Positions 1-12,962 of a stretch of DNA of 64,000 nucleotides are shown piece by piece. The notes under the pieces were generated by a model. It was given only the letters and a program-made list of their open reading frames with translations, was not told the DNA's origin and did not search any database. Source of the stretch: Plectrocnemia conspersa (Eukaryota; Arthropoda; Insecta; Trichoptera; Polycentropodidae); the NCBI GenBank assembly GCA_009617715.1, contig VTFK01000009.1:1488001-1552000 (forward strand), read 5' to 3'. The position numbers were made by a program, and so were the translations under genes. Position 1 is the first letter of the stretch; every line of letters starts with the position of its first letter.

Positions 1-3000
1 CAAGGACGGAAAATATAGTGGGTTACTTCGGCCGACTTCGGTTCTGCCCGCTCTAAAACTTTCGGAAGTTGTCTGAGGTTACCGAGAACGGGAGGTAAAG
101 TGGGGGGGGGGGTAATTCAGTCGACTTGGCCAGCTTCAAGCGCTTCCGAACATTGTCGGCATTATTTCCGAGTCGAAGTCGGAGCTGCTCTTTCGAGCGC
201 GAGCGGTGAGATACTTCCCCTTTCGCTCTCTCGTGTGTTAAGTGACGAGAGTGAGAGAGATAATGATATGGTTTTTCGCAAACTGAGATAGAACGAGTAA
301 CTCGGTGCAATTTCAATATGCGCGTAGGCGTCCTATGGTTAACACGCATGTCGAGCGCTTCATCGTGGTCACGTGGTCAAGTTATAATACCACATGCTTA
401 TCGGGGACTACAACAGACTCTTACTGACATCTTTGAATATTTTAGGGCACCAAAAGGGATTAATTATATTTTTGATTGTATATTCTTCTAACAGATATCG
501 TTATTATATTTTTTTTCATATAAAATTATATAATTAAAAAATAATTAGTGGTACTTGATTTTGTTAAAAAAATCGTTTCGAATATTCTTATGTATTTTCC
601 TAGATCGGTTTATATAAATGTCACACCATAACGAATTCTCATTTAGAATCGATGGCGACAAATTCTAGGATAGTCACACATGTGGTGTTCGTATTCTGAA
701 GTATCATTTTTATGCCTTATGGCATTTTGCAAAAGCCGACAAAGATTTTGCGTAAATTGAATATTTACGACCGAAAAGTTTTCATTGATATTCTATTGGT
801 GAGTGCCCACACAAACTTTTATAATTATTAGTAGCGTAATTTTAATAAAATGACAATTTAAAAATTGCGATTATTTGGCACTTTTATCGATCGCGCGCAA
901 ATATGCCGGCTGTACGTGACAGAAGCCGCCGTCCGGGCGTCATTCACGCCGCGAAGCGCGCGGGCATATGAAATTTGCGACTGTGTGGTAGATCTCGGCC
1001 GACTTCAGTTGTAACTTCGGTTCGGACAACTTCCAGAGAGTGTAGTGCAGGCATTATACCCTGTGCTACGTGTTGAATTAGCCTTTAAACATTCCAAAAC
1101 TTATAAGCATTTAGTATCTTATTACATACCAAGAAATGTCATGCATCGCGACGAATTGTAACAATATACATACATATATTTTTTTAGGGACCACCCGTTA
1201 GGCGTTAGGTGAACATGCATTCTGATAATCGATGATTTTTATTTCTCAAGAAATGAGAATTCTCGTCTTCGCTTCTCAAATTTCTCGAGAAAATTTGTTG
1301 ATATATAATAAATAACATTTTTACATTCTGCAAAAAATGTTGTTTTGTGTTGATGTTGGTTTAATCGACATCAAGGCTTCAAATATGCACTGTAAATTAT
1401 TTGTTCTCTTGCCCATCGATTAAAATATTTTGAATTCTTTTTACATTAGTCTGTAAGATGTTGGTTTTCTTACACTACTCTCTATAATGCTGACAGTTTT
1501 TTTTCGCTAATTGTTGCGCCAATAATAATCTAGTACGAGTCTTCAGACCGATACTATTAAAGTCGTCAAATTTTGGTTCAGCCCAGACGTTTTCTTTGAG
1601 CAGCCATGAGCCACAAACTGCACATTTTATTTAAATTATTGCACTTAATAAATCCAACCCTTCGGGTGGGCAACCAGCTTGTAACGGCCGGGTGAGCGGT
1701 TTCTTACCTCCTTAGTACTTAGTACTAAGAATGTTTTATTAGTGTTTCTCCCGAGCATTAAAGAAAATGGGCATCGTTGGCTAGCCTGCATTGCACTTGC
1801 ATTGCTGAGGGTATAGGCGATGAAGGGCAATAATACACAGATTGTGTTGCAATTAGACATTGATACAAATGATAGGCGGACGAGGCCTCACCGACCGTTG
1901 CGGTCCCGTCGTGATCCACCAAAGAATGCCGCTTAGCTTTCCGGCCAAATACCGCATTTGTACGCGGGTTGCAATAATAGTGATTAAGCATGACACGGGC
2001 AGCAAATTAAAAAAACATAAAAATAACTAATTGTCTAAAAATATCGGAACAAATTGTTTATTGGCTCAATTTCTTCTTCATCTAATCAATATTCTGAATG
2101 TGAACCGGTCATAATTGCAACAACATAACGACTGAAACATTAATCGCATGAATCCATTTTTAAATAAAAAAATATTTTATATTCATTTATTTCATGTCGT
2201 AAATTAAATTTAAGAATAATTGCCTTGGGTGGCTATGTTGGCTTTCTAATCGATTAATTTCGGAATAAGTTTAAAGCTTTTTTATTTTTTTTAAATAGCA
2301 AATTTAAGCGACAACAGATGGAGGAAGATGCAATTCGCAGTACAATATAAGTTACATCCCCGTCTCCCGCTTTTAACCGATAAGCGTCGCGAGGCAATGA
2401 TTCTCGTCTCCCAGAGTATTGATTTTGTGATTGTTAAATATTTGGTGATGGATGTATAATATTAAATTGGAAGTTGCATGAAAAAGTCATACAATATTAT
2501 GTTTGATAATGGATAAATCAAGTTTTATTATGAATTTGAATATCTTAGTCTCATTTCTGAATTATATATCTAGTCCGTTATTTAAATATGTATTTGTGTT
2601 CGATGTTAAACCTTATCTAATGCTTTTACATGGAATATAACCGTGTATATTTCAACATTCATATCTCGACATTTCTTGGTCAACATTTTAATACAACAAA
2701 GCATCTTTCTCGTGCTGTCAATCTAAGTTTTACTTATAAATATTTCTTGGCGATACTGAATACTTTTCCATTGACTTGTTGAGTATTGTAAAAAATGTGG
2801 ATTTGAGTAGTTTTGTTGGAAGCATACCGGTACAAATGAAAGAATGAAGCTAAAGAGATTCCAAAGCTTTGATTCGTCGTCGTGTCAACGGGATTGCATA
2901 ACCACATGTTGTGGTTTATCGTGTACTTCTTTGCTCAAAAAAACCGATTGTATTCGGTGAAAGGCATTCACTTGAGATCAACCAACCGTAGTTTTGCAAT

Positions 3001-3938
3001 AGACATACGAGACTAGAATGCAAAAGCAGATAGCATCGTGACGCTATCAGTTCGATCGGAATCTGTCATGGCACTGCAGGTGAAAAAGCACCTAGGAAAT
3101 CTTATCCAATTCACCTTTCACCATGACTCTTAAAAAAATTAATCTTGTAATATCGCCATAGTTAAACGCATTCGATTTCATGCCTTTTAGCGCAAGCTGT
3201 GCAGGAAGTGTCTCAGAGGGGAGCGCTTAAAGTGCTTCTAACGACCGGCAATAAGCATCCGCCATAATTTGCAATCGTGTCTTATTAATAAGCGCCTCTA
3301 TTTTCTTTAAGCGGCACCTCTTTCTAAGAAGAACCAAACGAGACATTGACCATTGAACAAGTATCCGGTCAAATCTGCTAACGGTACATAGAATTAAGCC
3401 TTGTTATTTTTTTTTGACGCGGACGAACGATGATCGAGATCGATTTTGGTTTGGGTCACTTGATAAGAAGTCTTAGAAATAAATGGAATTATCTTGATTT
3501 GTGATTGAGTTTCTATTTTCGACGAAGAATCGAGATCATTCTGAACCAGTGATTTTTTTTCGGAATCGTGAGAGCCGAAAAGTTATTTGATATTTATCAT
3601 ACTTTCTTTATAACATAAATCGAATATATTTTATCTGTACATTTTTCATGTTGTACAAAAAGGAAGTTAAGATTTTGTTTATGTCTGTATAGCATTAATT
3701 AGGAAACAAATTACCCGTACAATATTTATGCGACATTTTCATTATATTGTATGGCTTCAAACTTATTTTTTATAAATATTTTTTTTCACCCCGATATTAC
3801 AAATTTATTTGAATAATCAACTTTCAACTTAAAAGTTGAAAATAGTTTATCTAGAAATCGCAGGCAGAATGACATGTGCAAATGTTACGTCGCTACTGTT
3901 AGATACAGATATCCGTCAATATTTATATCAATATTTAT
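1..3938. other. No gene recognised; AT-rich with GC-richer first 1 kb
   Basis: Positions 1-350 and 890-1060 are GC-richer and share a CGGCCGACTTC motif (around 29 and 996). A G10 run lies at about 103-112. A TTAGTACTAA palindrome sits near 1720. Short open frames near 53-349 and 1645-1991 have no recognisable domain. The rest is featureless AT-rich DNA. Confidence 0.5.
205..260 (+). repeat. Half copy of foldback element also found at 36.0 kb
   Basis: This stretch (GGTGAGATAC, then a CGTGTGTTAAGTGACGAG core and GTGAGAGAGA) matches the right half of the element at 36002-36359 read on the other strand. Its TTAA at 238-241 is uninterrupted, so it serves as an empty site for the MITE insertion in the other copy. 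Confidence 0.7.
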
Positions 3939-5040
3939 ATCTTTAAAAGGAACCAATTACGAGCGTTAACTATATGCCAAGTCGCATAAAAAAACTCGTT
4001 CGGGGGGCCCGGTCAATTTACCGTAAGACTCGTTTTTTATTAAAAATTGTTTTTAAATGCAAATTAAGCTTCTAAACACTCTTTGGGTACGACATTTTTC
4101 AGTAGGATTACATTTTGCAAAGTTATGACATTTTAAATTTTTACATTGGCCGCCATTTTGTAAAAAAAAATTATATATTTTTTTCATACAAAACGTATAA
4201 GGTGTGCTCGGTAGTTCTATACGATACTAAAAATTTAATTTTTAATCTTTAAAACCAAGCAGTTAATAGCGTTAACTCTTCTGAAAATCTCAAAATGGCT
4301 CGTATGGGGGTCCGATCGAACTGATACATCGCTTGTTTTGAAGCAAAAAACTATTTTTTTTATATTTTATTTGGATGTAGTTAGGCTTTTAAACGTTGCG
4401 TGTATAGCAATCTTATCGTTAAAATTTAAACTTACTGAGTTACGAGTGATTAAATTTTTATACTTGTCGCCATTTTGCAAAAAATTGATACATTGGATTT
4501 TGCTAACAAACATACACAGGATGCTCTAGAATTCTATACTGTCACAAAAATTCAACTTTAAATATGTATAAATAAGCTCACACTGACCTTAACTATATTG
4601 CAAGTCTTATGAGCGTATGTATGGTGGGTCGATCGACTCATAACACTAAACGTGTTTTGGAAAAAAAAAACTTTTTTTTTATTTAATTTTTAATTTTTTT
4701 AAACGGTATCGTAAGTATATTCGAAAGCTCAATTTCGTTTAAAAAAATCAAGTCTATATCTTTAAAAGGAACCAAATACGAGCGTTAACTATATGCCAAG
4801 TAGCATAAAAGCTCGTTCGGGGGCCCGGTCAATTTACCGTAAGACTCGGTTTTTATTGAAAAAATAAAATTAAAAATTGTTTTTAAATGAAAATTAAGCT
4901 TCTAAACGCTTTTTGCATACGATATATTTTAGTAGGATTTCATTTTGCAAAGTTATGACACTTTAAATTTTTACATTGGCCGCTATTTTGTAAAAAAAAA
5001 TTATATTTTTTTATACAAAACGTATTTTTTCATACAAAAC
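3939..5040 (+). repeat. Array of diverged ~250-bp repeat units
   Basis: Two units are clearly alike: 3939-4199 and 4757-5040. Both have TATCTTTAAAAGGAACCAA, ACGAGCGTTAACTATATGCC, GGGCCCGGTCAATTTACCG, and then a CCGC(C/T)ATTTTGTAAAAA end. Between them lie two more diverged units (about 4260-4490 and 4540-4750) sharing the ATGGCTCGTATGGGGGTCCGATCG and CGCCATTTTGCAAAA type signatures. No coding potential is seen. The parent family is unknown. Confidence 0.75.
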
Positions 5041-5184
5041 CTTTTAAAGAGGGTTTAAAGTAAAAAAAACATTAACCTGTACACGAGATATAAGAAGACA
5101 AAATATCTCGTATTAAATTTTTTCTTTGAGAATTGTTAAGGTCAAAATTTTTGTATTTCATATATATGTATTAAGGTATATTTA

Positions 5185-5510
5185 AGGATGGAATAGCGTA
5201 GTTCGTAACGTCTCAGACTAGTAACTTTGAGGTGGTAGGCTCGAGCCTCGGCAGCGACACTCGAATTTTTATTCATAAAAATGCGCTATTATTAAAAAAA
5301 CTCGCCCCAGCTGCAGTGACATGTATTGATTATAAATTGTATAGCACATAATAATTTATAATTAATAATAAAGATGTCACCGATTCACAGACTTTCAGTT
5401 TAGGTATAAATTATGTCTGATTGACTTATTCAGTTGGTACAGATTTCCCCGTTGTAACGCATTGGGCTTACGCCTGTCAGGTTACAACGGAAGACTTAGT
5501 AAAAATAAAT
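5185..5510 (+). repeat. tRNA-derived SINE-like repeat
   Basis: The head has a pol III A-box-like TAGCGTAGTTCG and, about 40 nt later, a B-box-like GGCTCGAGCC. The 3' module (5421-5505) contains CAGTTGGTACAGATT and a hairpin-forming GTTGTAACGCATTGGG...GTTACAAC, then an A-rich TAAAAATAAATAAA tail. The same module recurs near 19445, 43960, 45200 and 45680. Confidence 0.65.
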
Positions 5511-5969
5511 AAATGTAGATGCTTTAGTTTATTAACGATTATTATAATATTTGCTTTAAATATATTTTCAATGATGTTTACAGAATTAATTCAAAATATA
5601 TTTAAACTTTACTTAATAAAAATAATTATTTATTAATAATTTTATATAAAATATAGTGATTAAAATACATTTGTAGGAAAAGTTTTTTTTTTAAATATTT
5701 GTATGCTTTTATTTTAATATTTAATTTCTAAATAATGATTGTCTATTTTTTTATAATAATTAAAGAATGAACGTTAAGATTACAGCCCTAAAAATATCAC
5801 ATCTATTATTTTCTTTCTGAAAAAACCCACAACACGTTCCAACAAAATTTATCTTTCTTGTTAGCAGTCGAGATGAAGATAAGGGTTATTAATAAGGGTT
5901 TATTACAGTAAATGGGTTACTGTGAAAAATTAATATTTTGCAATAAGCAAATCGGCTAATATTTTTTTT
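5511..5969. other. AT-rich, nothing recognised
   Basis: Low-complexity AT-rich sequence between the SINE and the retrotransposon remnant. It contains two nearby GATAAGGGTTATTAATAAGGG-like short repeats around 5878-5901. Confidence 0.5.
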
Positions 5970-6600
5970 TTTAAAAATCGTCCGCAGACACATCTATTTT
6001 ACACTTTTTTTACATTATTAACTATATCATTAATATATAATATAAATCAGCGCTGTCCAACTGGCGGCCCGCGAAACTTTTGCGGCCCGCGATCTATACA
6101 TTTTACAGAGAAATTTTCATCAAACATTGGGGAGCAAAACTTTGTTTGTTTTGTAAACATAATTAATTTATGATGAATATTTTTGTTATAATTTTTTTTA
6201 TTTCTAGTTATGGGTTATTTCTGACTTAATATTTTTCGTATAAATAAAAATTTTTAAATTAAGATTTTTCATTTACTATCCTCTTTGGCCTCCGAAATGT
6301 GTGCTAAATAAAAATGGCCCGCGGCCTAAAAGAAGTTAGACAGTGCTGATATAAATAACAATGGTCCCAATTTAGACCCCTGTGGTACACCGTGAGATAT
6401 TAATTTATCATTGGAATATGCATCATTTATTTTTTTAAATAATAATTTAACAGTCCAAAAAATTTTGTTCGTATCTTTGGCAAACAACCAATCATTTATC
6501 ACTACCTTTATTGCAGACTCATTGGAATGTTTTTCTCTCAATCCCGATTGTTGTTCAGATAGAATGTTTTGAGAAATAATAAAATCCTTTATAATACCAA
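5970..6600 (-). pseudogene. Non-LTR retrotransposon reverse transcriptase remnant, interrupted by a hAT MITE
   Basis: On the minus strand, 6600 to 6349 reads IISQNILSEQQSGLREKHSN, a VVINDWL segment, and then SHGVPQGSKLGPLLFI, the classic GVPQGSxLGPLLF motif of non-LTR reverse transcriptases. The frame resumes on the other side of the inserted element as YINDIVNNV, and after a frameshift SADDF (rc of about 5975-5988) corresponds to the catalytic xADD box. The part between the REKHS and NDKLISHG segments is shortened, and stops and shifts make it dead. Confidence 0.8.
6048..6348. mobile_element. hAT-type MITE, 301 bp, with 8-bp target duplication
   Basis: The left end is CAGCGCTGTCCAACTGGCGG; the right end read on the minus strand is CAGCACTGTCTAACTTC. 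The flanks carry a perfect 8-bp duplication ATATAAAT (6040-6047 and 6349-6356), as expected for hAT transposition. GC-rich ends surround an AT-rich core with no transposase. It sits inside the reverse transcriptase remnant. Confidence 0.9.
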
Positions 6601-7487
6601 TTAACTAACAAAATAAATATATTAAATTAAAAATACCGAAATACCGGTATTAATATCATTATAAAATATATTTTTGATAATGTTGTATGTATGTATAAAA
6701 CAATATTATACTCAAATTTAACATTAAGCTTCGTATACTTACATCTTACTATTATTATGATAACTAAATATTTCATTTAAGTAAATCCGCAAACATATTG
6801 TGTGTTCAATTACTTAGAGTTGTTGATAGGATACTTTTATATATTAAGCTCAAAGATAAACGGTATTTTGCATGTATCCTCCGTTCTTAAAATATTATTC
6901 AAAAGCACTACAATGAGACAAAAGGTCGAAATATAACGATGATTTTAATTTAAATACTATTTTAAAATAGAAAATTTAATTTGTCATCTGATCTTGTATT
7001 ATTATATAAAAGTATTAAAGTGACACAATTTGATCTAAGGACTAAATAAGAAAGTATTTTGTATATTGCATTATTTATATAATTTTAAAAGCGACTCACT
7101 ACAACTCGTTACAAATCATATATTTTTTAGTAGGCGAAATAAAGATAAGGATCATTAATTAGTAAATATTTCATTGCGTATTATTATGCTACATTCATAT
7201 AATAAGCGTGAAAACAAATTGTATTTTGCAATGAATGATGCAATCATAATAGAAAATTAAATTAAATCCTTTGTTCTTAAAATATTTTTAAATGTACTAC
7301 AGATAGGCAAGAAAAAATATAGATAGCACAATTTTTACAGGATTCCTTAAATACTAAACAGGAAATATGTTAAATTTTAAATACCGGTATTTATATTAAA
7401 TCAATAGCATTATTTCAGTATTTAATATGCTTTAATTTACAATTATCTTACTGTGACAAAAAAAACTAATAATTATTTAATAAAATG
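6601..7487. other. AT-rich with repeated TACCGGTA motifs
   Basis: Two AAATACCGGTATT-type palindromes lie near 6642 and 7381, facing alike in AT-rich DNA. They may be the ends of an unknown small element, but no terminal repeat or target duplication could be defined. Confidence 0.35.
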
Positions 7488-7655
7488 CAGACTTGGCCAT
7501 AATAATAGGTCACCCCAATAAATATGTATAAATAAAAACCGACTAAGGTTATTTAAAATATTTAGGAGGCCCACCCTTAGCTATAATTACAGCTACAAAC
7601 TTTTTTGGAACACTAATGACTAGCTGGTGGACAGAGACAATTTTCTCCATTTCTA
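7488..7655 (-). pseudogene. Tc1-like transposase C-terminal remnant and terminal sequence
   Basis: Minus-strand reading from 7655 gives MEKIVSVHQLVISVPKKFVA, then VIIAKGGPPKYF and a stop. This matches the C-terminus of Tc1-like transposases (LVxSxPxRxxAVIxAxGGPTxY). Just beyond lies CAGACTTGGCCATAATAATA (7488-7507), which resembles a Tc1-type terminal repeat. The rest of the transposase is gone. Confidence 0.7.
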
Positions 7656-9556
7656 AATAATTATGCAAAAATAATAATCAGTTAGTTGTTTGTGTTCGAT
7701 ATAATCGACGAAATTAATACAACTGTGAATTTTGAGAGAATCATCTCACTAAAATACCCACCACCAATGCAAGGTTTTTAACAATCAAACTGCAATATAT
7801 TACCTTGAAATTAATTGGTGAAAATATGGCAAAAGTGTAATACGTGTCTGACATTATATTATAGTTTCGGTCTAGACTATTTGCTCATTTATTGCTTGTC
7901 TCTTTGCATGATCTTCTGATTTTGTCAACTGTATCGAGGTCACCAATTTGGTAGACTGGAACGATCTGCAAAAGTACACCTTTAGATCGTGTTTTGTACT
8001 GTGAATATTCTAGTATCCTTCCAACCCATCTACAGAACAAAGGCTAGACGATTCCAATGGAACATTTCTAATTTTTAACAATCGCCTAACTAAACTGTTA
8101 ACCTATTGTATTGCGAGTGGCATCGAAGCAAGTACAGTTACCTTTAGTGTAGACCGATCACGAGTTTAACCTTAAAGGAAGAGCAAATTCGCGACACGCA
8201 ATTTCCGATCATCCAGCTATGCTGTCTTTGCTTTACGACTCCTGAAGCTGGTGCAGTCGTATGATTAACCGGTGCATTCATAACGGCAAACTGGTCGGTG
8301 GGCTCTCTTGTAAGTAAGATAAATCGAACCGTAGATGCCTTTCAAAAAACATAAAAATAACACTGCATATTCTTCTTCTTGTGCACTTGTGGTATGTGGA
8401 TGCATAAATAAGGCGGATAGAAAGTTTCAAGGCATCGAACGCGAGGTTTATGGGTGCTCTTTGAATGTCTTGTAAAAGTTCAGATTGGACTTGTTGTGAA
8501 CATGCATTTATTGTAAAGTATTTTTTAACATAGCAAAAATAACCGACTCATTAGAAGCTTAATCTTTTAAAATGGAATATAAACATATCATATTAAAGAT
8601 AACAAAATACATAACTATTGAAGGTTATGCGAAATTTTCCATTAAGTTGTTCATATTTAATATAGTAACTAATTGACTTGTAATATTTTCAATATACCGC
8701 AGAATTATTCATCAATTATAGATATATTATTTCCAACAATTTTTCATTGTTGACTCCGTGGCTTTTTATATAATTTTTCTGGTCTTTTCTGGTCAAGGGT
8801 GTTTATTTGCTTATGACAAAGATTGTTTGTTGTGCAATGATTGAGACATATTGTCCGTTGTTGCGTCCGTAGGCTACAGGCGTCTCCGATATAGGTTCGC
8901 TCTGGACTGGTTGCAGTCCAATTGGACGGCTCGTGAAGATCCGATGTCTTGAACTTTGATGTAAATGTTTAAGTGTCAAAGAAAATATCTTTTATGTGAA
9001 GTATTGAGTGGAAGCTATCGCGTTCCAGTATTTATATCCATGATAGATGGAACGGATAGCGGTTTTTTTTAATTGAATCGCTGTTGGCTGCTAAGGCAGG
9101 CCAGACACGGTCGTTTCGAGGATGAACTCAAATGCACGGATTATCTTTTCTCAAAAGTGGCGGTTTTTTAATTCTTTCTGATTTATGGCGCGTACCTTGT
9201 GATTTTTTTTCTTAAATGGTATAAACGCTTTATCATAAAGTGAAACTGGTAATTTTGCACGATTAATCCCATAAATTGTTATTACACAAGTGGTTCAATT
9301 GAGAAACTCGACATATTATTGCTTAACAGTAGATATTTGGTCCATTATATGTATTTCGTAAAAACACAGCATTAATTTCCGGGTATAAATATTGTTTTTT
9401 TTTTGAATAATAAATGATAAAATATTATAATATACGAATATATTCGTAAAGTTATAATAAATTAATAATTAATACGCGATCATACGCAAAAATAGATTAA
9501 AAAAATCAGACTACTCGATTTAGTTTTATCGTCAAATAATGTAAGCTATGGTTGCA
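7656..9556. other. No gene recognised
   Basis: Mixed AT-rich sequence; 7860-8300 and 8860-8960 have more even composition. No sustained open frame, RNA gene or clear transposon end was seen. Confidence 0.5.
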
Positions 9557-9560
9557 TTAA

Positions 9561-9802
9561 CCACTTAAACGCCAGCAACTCACCGGTGAGTCACTTGTTG
9601 ATTCTTTTTTTTCCAAACAAATTAATTTTTTTTATAATAAATAAATAAATTATGTACAATTTATTTGTTTAATTATTAAGAACTATTGTACCAGCTTTAT
9701 TTATCAGTAAACAAAGTGTTTTATATTTATTTTGAGAAAAAGATACTGATGCGTAAAGAAAAATTAGAGGTGACTCACTGAAAATCGCTGGCGTTTAAAG
9801 GG
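9561..9802. mobile_element. piggyBac-type MITE, 242 bp
   Basis: Flanked by TTAA on both sides (9557-9560 and 9803-9806). The ends are CCACTTAAACGCCAGC and, on the minus strand, CCCTTTAAACGCCAGC. The CCC-type end and TTAA target are typical of piggyBac. Subterminal GGTGAGTCACT motifs occur near both ends. There is no coding capacity. Confidence 0.85.
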
Positions 9803-10136
9803 TTAAAACTGATAATTTAGTCTTTAGTGTCTTAGGGGATCAATATTCTTTTTTCATGGTACTTATTTTATTGCATTGCCCGCATTTATGGTGTTCTGAT
9901 TTATTTGGAACATGTGCATAAAAGCCAGCGCAAACGAAAGATTTTCGCATCAATTTATACCGCCGGCTTTCGTGACGTACGGACGCGGAGAACGTTTAGT
10001 TGTTAATTCATATTTACAAATACAAAATAAACAATCCAAATAGCAATCAAAATGTTTTGATGCTTCTTGCCGTAAGTAATAAGGTCGTATGTTATTAGAA
10101 TAAACAACCCTGAATTGTTATGGTTAATTGTTAATA

Positions 10137-10640
10137 CAGTGAAATCTCGATTTACGATCATAATTTGTTGGGAAAACATTATTTCAAAACAAATTTTCTC
10201 CTAAGAAATAATAGAAACTTTGATTTGTGAAAACCTAAAAACATTCATATAAAAATGATAAATACAAAATTCACGTTTATTTTTATATTTTTTATTATTT
10301 AAATTTATAAAAAATAGTTGAATTTATCAATTATTCATATCGGAATCACTGCTGTCACTGATAGTTCAATGAAATCTATTATTTTTTGTGGAACATATCC
10401 AATGATTCGCTTTTTATATATTTTTGAGGATTTGGCGATAATGTGACATTGCATTGTCATTGTCATTGAATGCTTTTCCACGAAATTCTGCACTGTTTCT
10501 CACATTTTACAGATATTCCTAATCTCATTTGAAGTGAGTGATTTGTCAGCCGCTTTTTCCTCCTCCTCAGACGAAATCTCCTTGTACTCTCAAACTATGG
10601 CTCGCGATGCAGATATATTAGTTTATCAGATACTGGTCAA
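10137..10640 (-). pseudogene. Tigger/pogo-like transposase C-terminal remnant
   Basis: A TA followed by CAGTGAAATCTCGATTTACG (10137) looks like a Tigger-type terminal repeat. Minus-strand reading of 10640-10420 gives EISSEEEEKAADKSLTSNEI, then RNICKMWETVQNFVEKHS and, after a shift, FNDNDNAMSHYRQILKNI. Acidic stretch plus LTxxEI and FNDNxxSHxRxIL is the C-terminal pattern of Tigger-like DDE transposases. The catalytic core is absent, so this is a fossil. The open frame on the + strand (10534-10833) is antisense noise. Confidence 0.7.
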
Positions 10641-12529
10641 TTTTTTTCACAAACTCTTGAATATCGTTTTCATTCACTTTCCGTCCCATGTTCTTCCCCA
10701 AGGACACAATTTTGATGAACATTGGAAGGCTTGGAAGACTATTATTTTTAAATATTTTTTGTTTTGGTATACATATTTAGTTATTCATTTTAATCGCTTT
10801 ACACAAATGTATTTACAAAATAAATTTCTATAAAATAAACCGCAAATAGGATGTTGGTGCACATTTTCTAATCTAGTTCACGTGTATGAAATTGTAATTC
10901 ACCGGCTGTTTTTAAGTTATATTTAAATTTACCCATTCAATTTGTAGCCGTGCACATTTTAAACTAGCGGAACTTGCGCCACCGATTCTGTATCACTGCG
11001 TTAGATCATCATACATATTACCGCGGGTTATTTCACGAATGCAAACTGCCGGCCGTTAACCCGTACGATTTTACAACAAAACCCATTGCGAAACAGCGCC
11101 GAAATCGCAAACAAAACTAGGTGAAAGGGCCATTATAAAAAAAGAAAACAAATTACCGAATCCTTTAACTGACTATTGAACGACTAAAGTATTTTCCTAT
11201 CCACAGAAAAAAATCGTAGAAAATTATTTCGAGTAAAGTCTAGCGCGTGCCAGCGGCTATCTGTATATTTTTTTACCTTCAAGTACAGTGCGTTTGAAAA
11301 GGTATCTTCGTTTTTTCTTCGTTCGTGGGAAGTAATTAAAATTCCCATTCATTTCTCGCATTTCCCACGACAATCATCAGCATGTGTGTGTTTGTGTGCT
11401 CTGAGCACCGTTTGAACCGTAACGGTCGTTCTTATTTCTTCTGACTGTTTTTCAATAAATACTGTTCAAGAGTGACGCTCGCCTGCTGTTAAATGTATTG
11501 AAAAAATCAAACTTAACCCAGTAAATCGTCATAATCCGTATTAAATGCCCATTTTGTTAAAGTTTGAGAACCATTATATAAAAAAATCATAGTTCAGTCA
11601 CTCGATTTACTCGAAATTGCCACATGAGAATTACCAAAACCAACGTAATTGTGTAGTAAATTCATTCAAAAAAATTAAGGTGACCAGACGTCACGTATAA
11701 AATAGTCCTGTCCCACATTGCTAATAAAATAAAAATATGAACATCATAATAAGTAGATAATTGACTTGGTTAGCTAAGAAATATTTGGTTATAAAAAAGC
11801 TTTAGTTTTTTGCGGATAGATACTACAAAATCTGTCATTAAGCATCAGAACTAAAACAGGTCGATTCTACCCGTTTCGTGGATTACTATCTGACTATCGT
11901 GACTATCTGACCCATCGGTTGAGTGTTTAAGGATATTAATGTAACTTAGGAAAATTTTTCACTGTGCGGCTATATAAATCATGACACTTTCTTTTCACAT
12001 ATATACCATTAATCAGCTCATTTTTCAAATAAATTAATAGTTTTATAAAAAAAATGAGTTAAAATTTACTTTACTTGGCTAAACTACTTGCTACAAATGG
12101 TTCTAATTATTTTTTAAGCTATGGTTGATATGGAGATTTTTACATTAAAAAATTTAATGTTGTAAAAGTATTTATGTAAAGTCAGTTCAATTAATGTACC
12201 ATAGTTATATTAACATTCAATTAATAATTATATTAATTATTTATCAAGAACTTCTACCTTAAAACTATTTTTTATTAATTTCCATTTTTTTTAATTACAC
12301 TAAAGACTGTATATTAAATAATCACCGGGAAAAAAATTCTATATTTGCCGGAAAAAAGTGGTACAAACAGTTTTTTACCTGATATTTAGAAAAAAAATCA
12401 TGCATTGAAGTTCAGTTTTTGTAAAAAAATATAATAAATACGCTGTCCGGGCTATATAGAGTCTTAAGCTCATATGTGGATGTTCAAGTATGTGTCAGTT
12501 GAAGTGTCGAAGGAAAAGTGATTCGTGGT
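10641..12529. other. No gene recognised
   Basis: AT-rich with a few GC-richer patches (10970-11110, 11230-11480). No sustained open frame or mobile element end was identified. Confidence 0.5.
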
Positions 12530-12622
12530 TGTCAGGATCCCAATATTTATATTCATGTCCCCTTCATTGTGGACTTTGTGGTACGCCCCTTTTCGGTGAA
12601 ACGACCAATTATAGAAGCGTAG
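12530..12622 (+). repeat. Direct repeat copy 1 (partner at 12963)
   Basis: Contains GTCAGGATCCCAATATTTAT, GTCCCCTTCATTGTGGACTT and TACGCCCCTTTTCGGTGAAA. The copy at 12963-13052 matches along about 90 bp with scattered changes. The second copy abuts the piggyBac-derived element. Family unknown. Confidence 0.75.
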
Positions 12623-12962
12623 CGCATTTCTTTGAAATAAATTCCGTTGGTCGATAAGCTAGATTGCAAACGGCTGCGCGCGTTATCTATTCTCATGATG
12701 AAAAATAATGAAAAAAAATATATAAAAAGGGCCAGTTCAACTTACGATAAAAGCGTTTTAATCGTTTAAGAAAAAAATCGTTTCGTTGTTAAAAATGATT
12801 CACCGTGGAAGACTATTAAACGGAAGACGGTTAAATGGTCTCCCATGGTGTTTCATTTTGAACAAAGAAGTCCATTTTTTCTTAAACTCTTTTTATGATT
12901 ATAATGTGCGTTAATCCTTCCATTGTAAATAGGGTGTTTCAGTTGATAAATCTGATTCTGGC

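Noticed and set aside
6326..6541. 71-codon minus-strand open frame as a gene
   Set aside because: It is a fragment of reverse transcriptase running into the hAT MITE; the C-terminal residues come from the MITE.
10534..10833. 99-codon + strand open frame
   Set aside because: Antisense to a Tigger-like transposase remnant on the minus strand.
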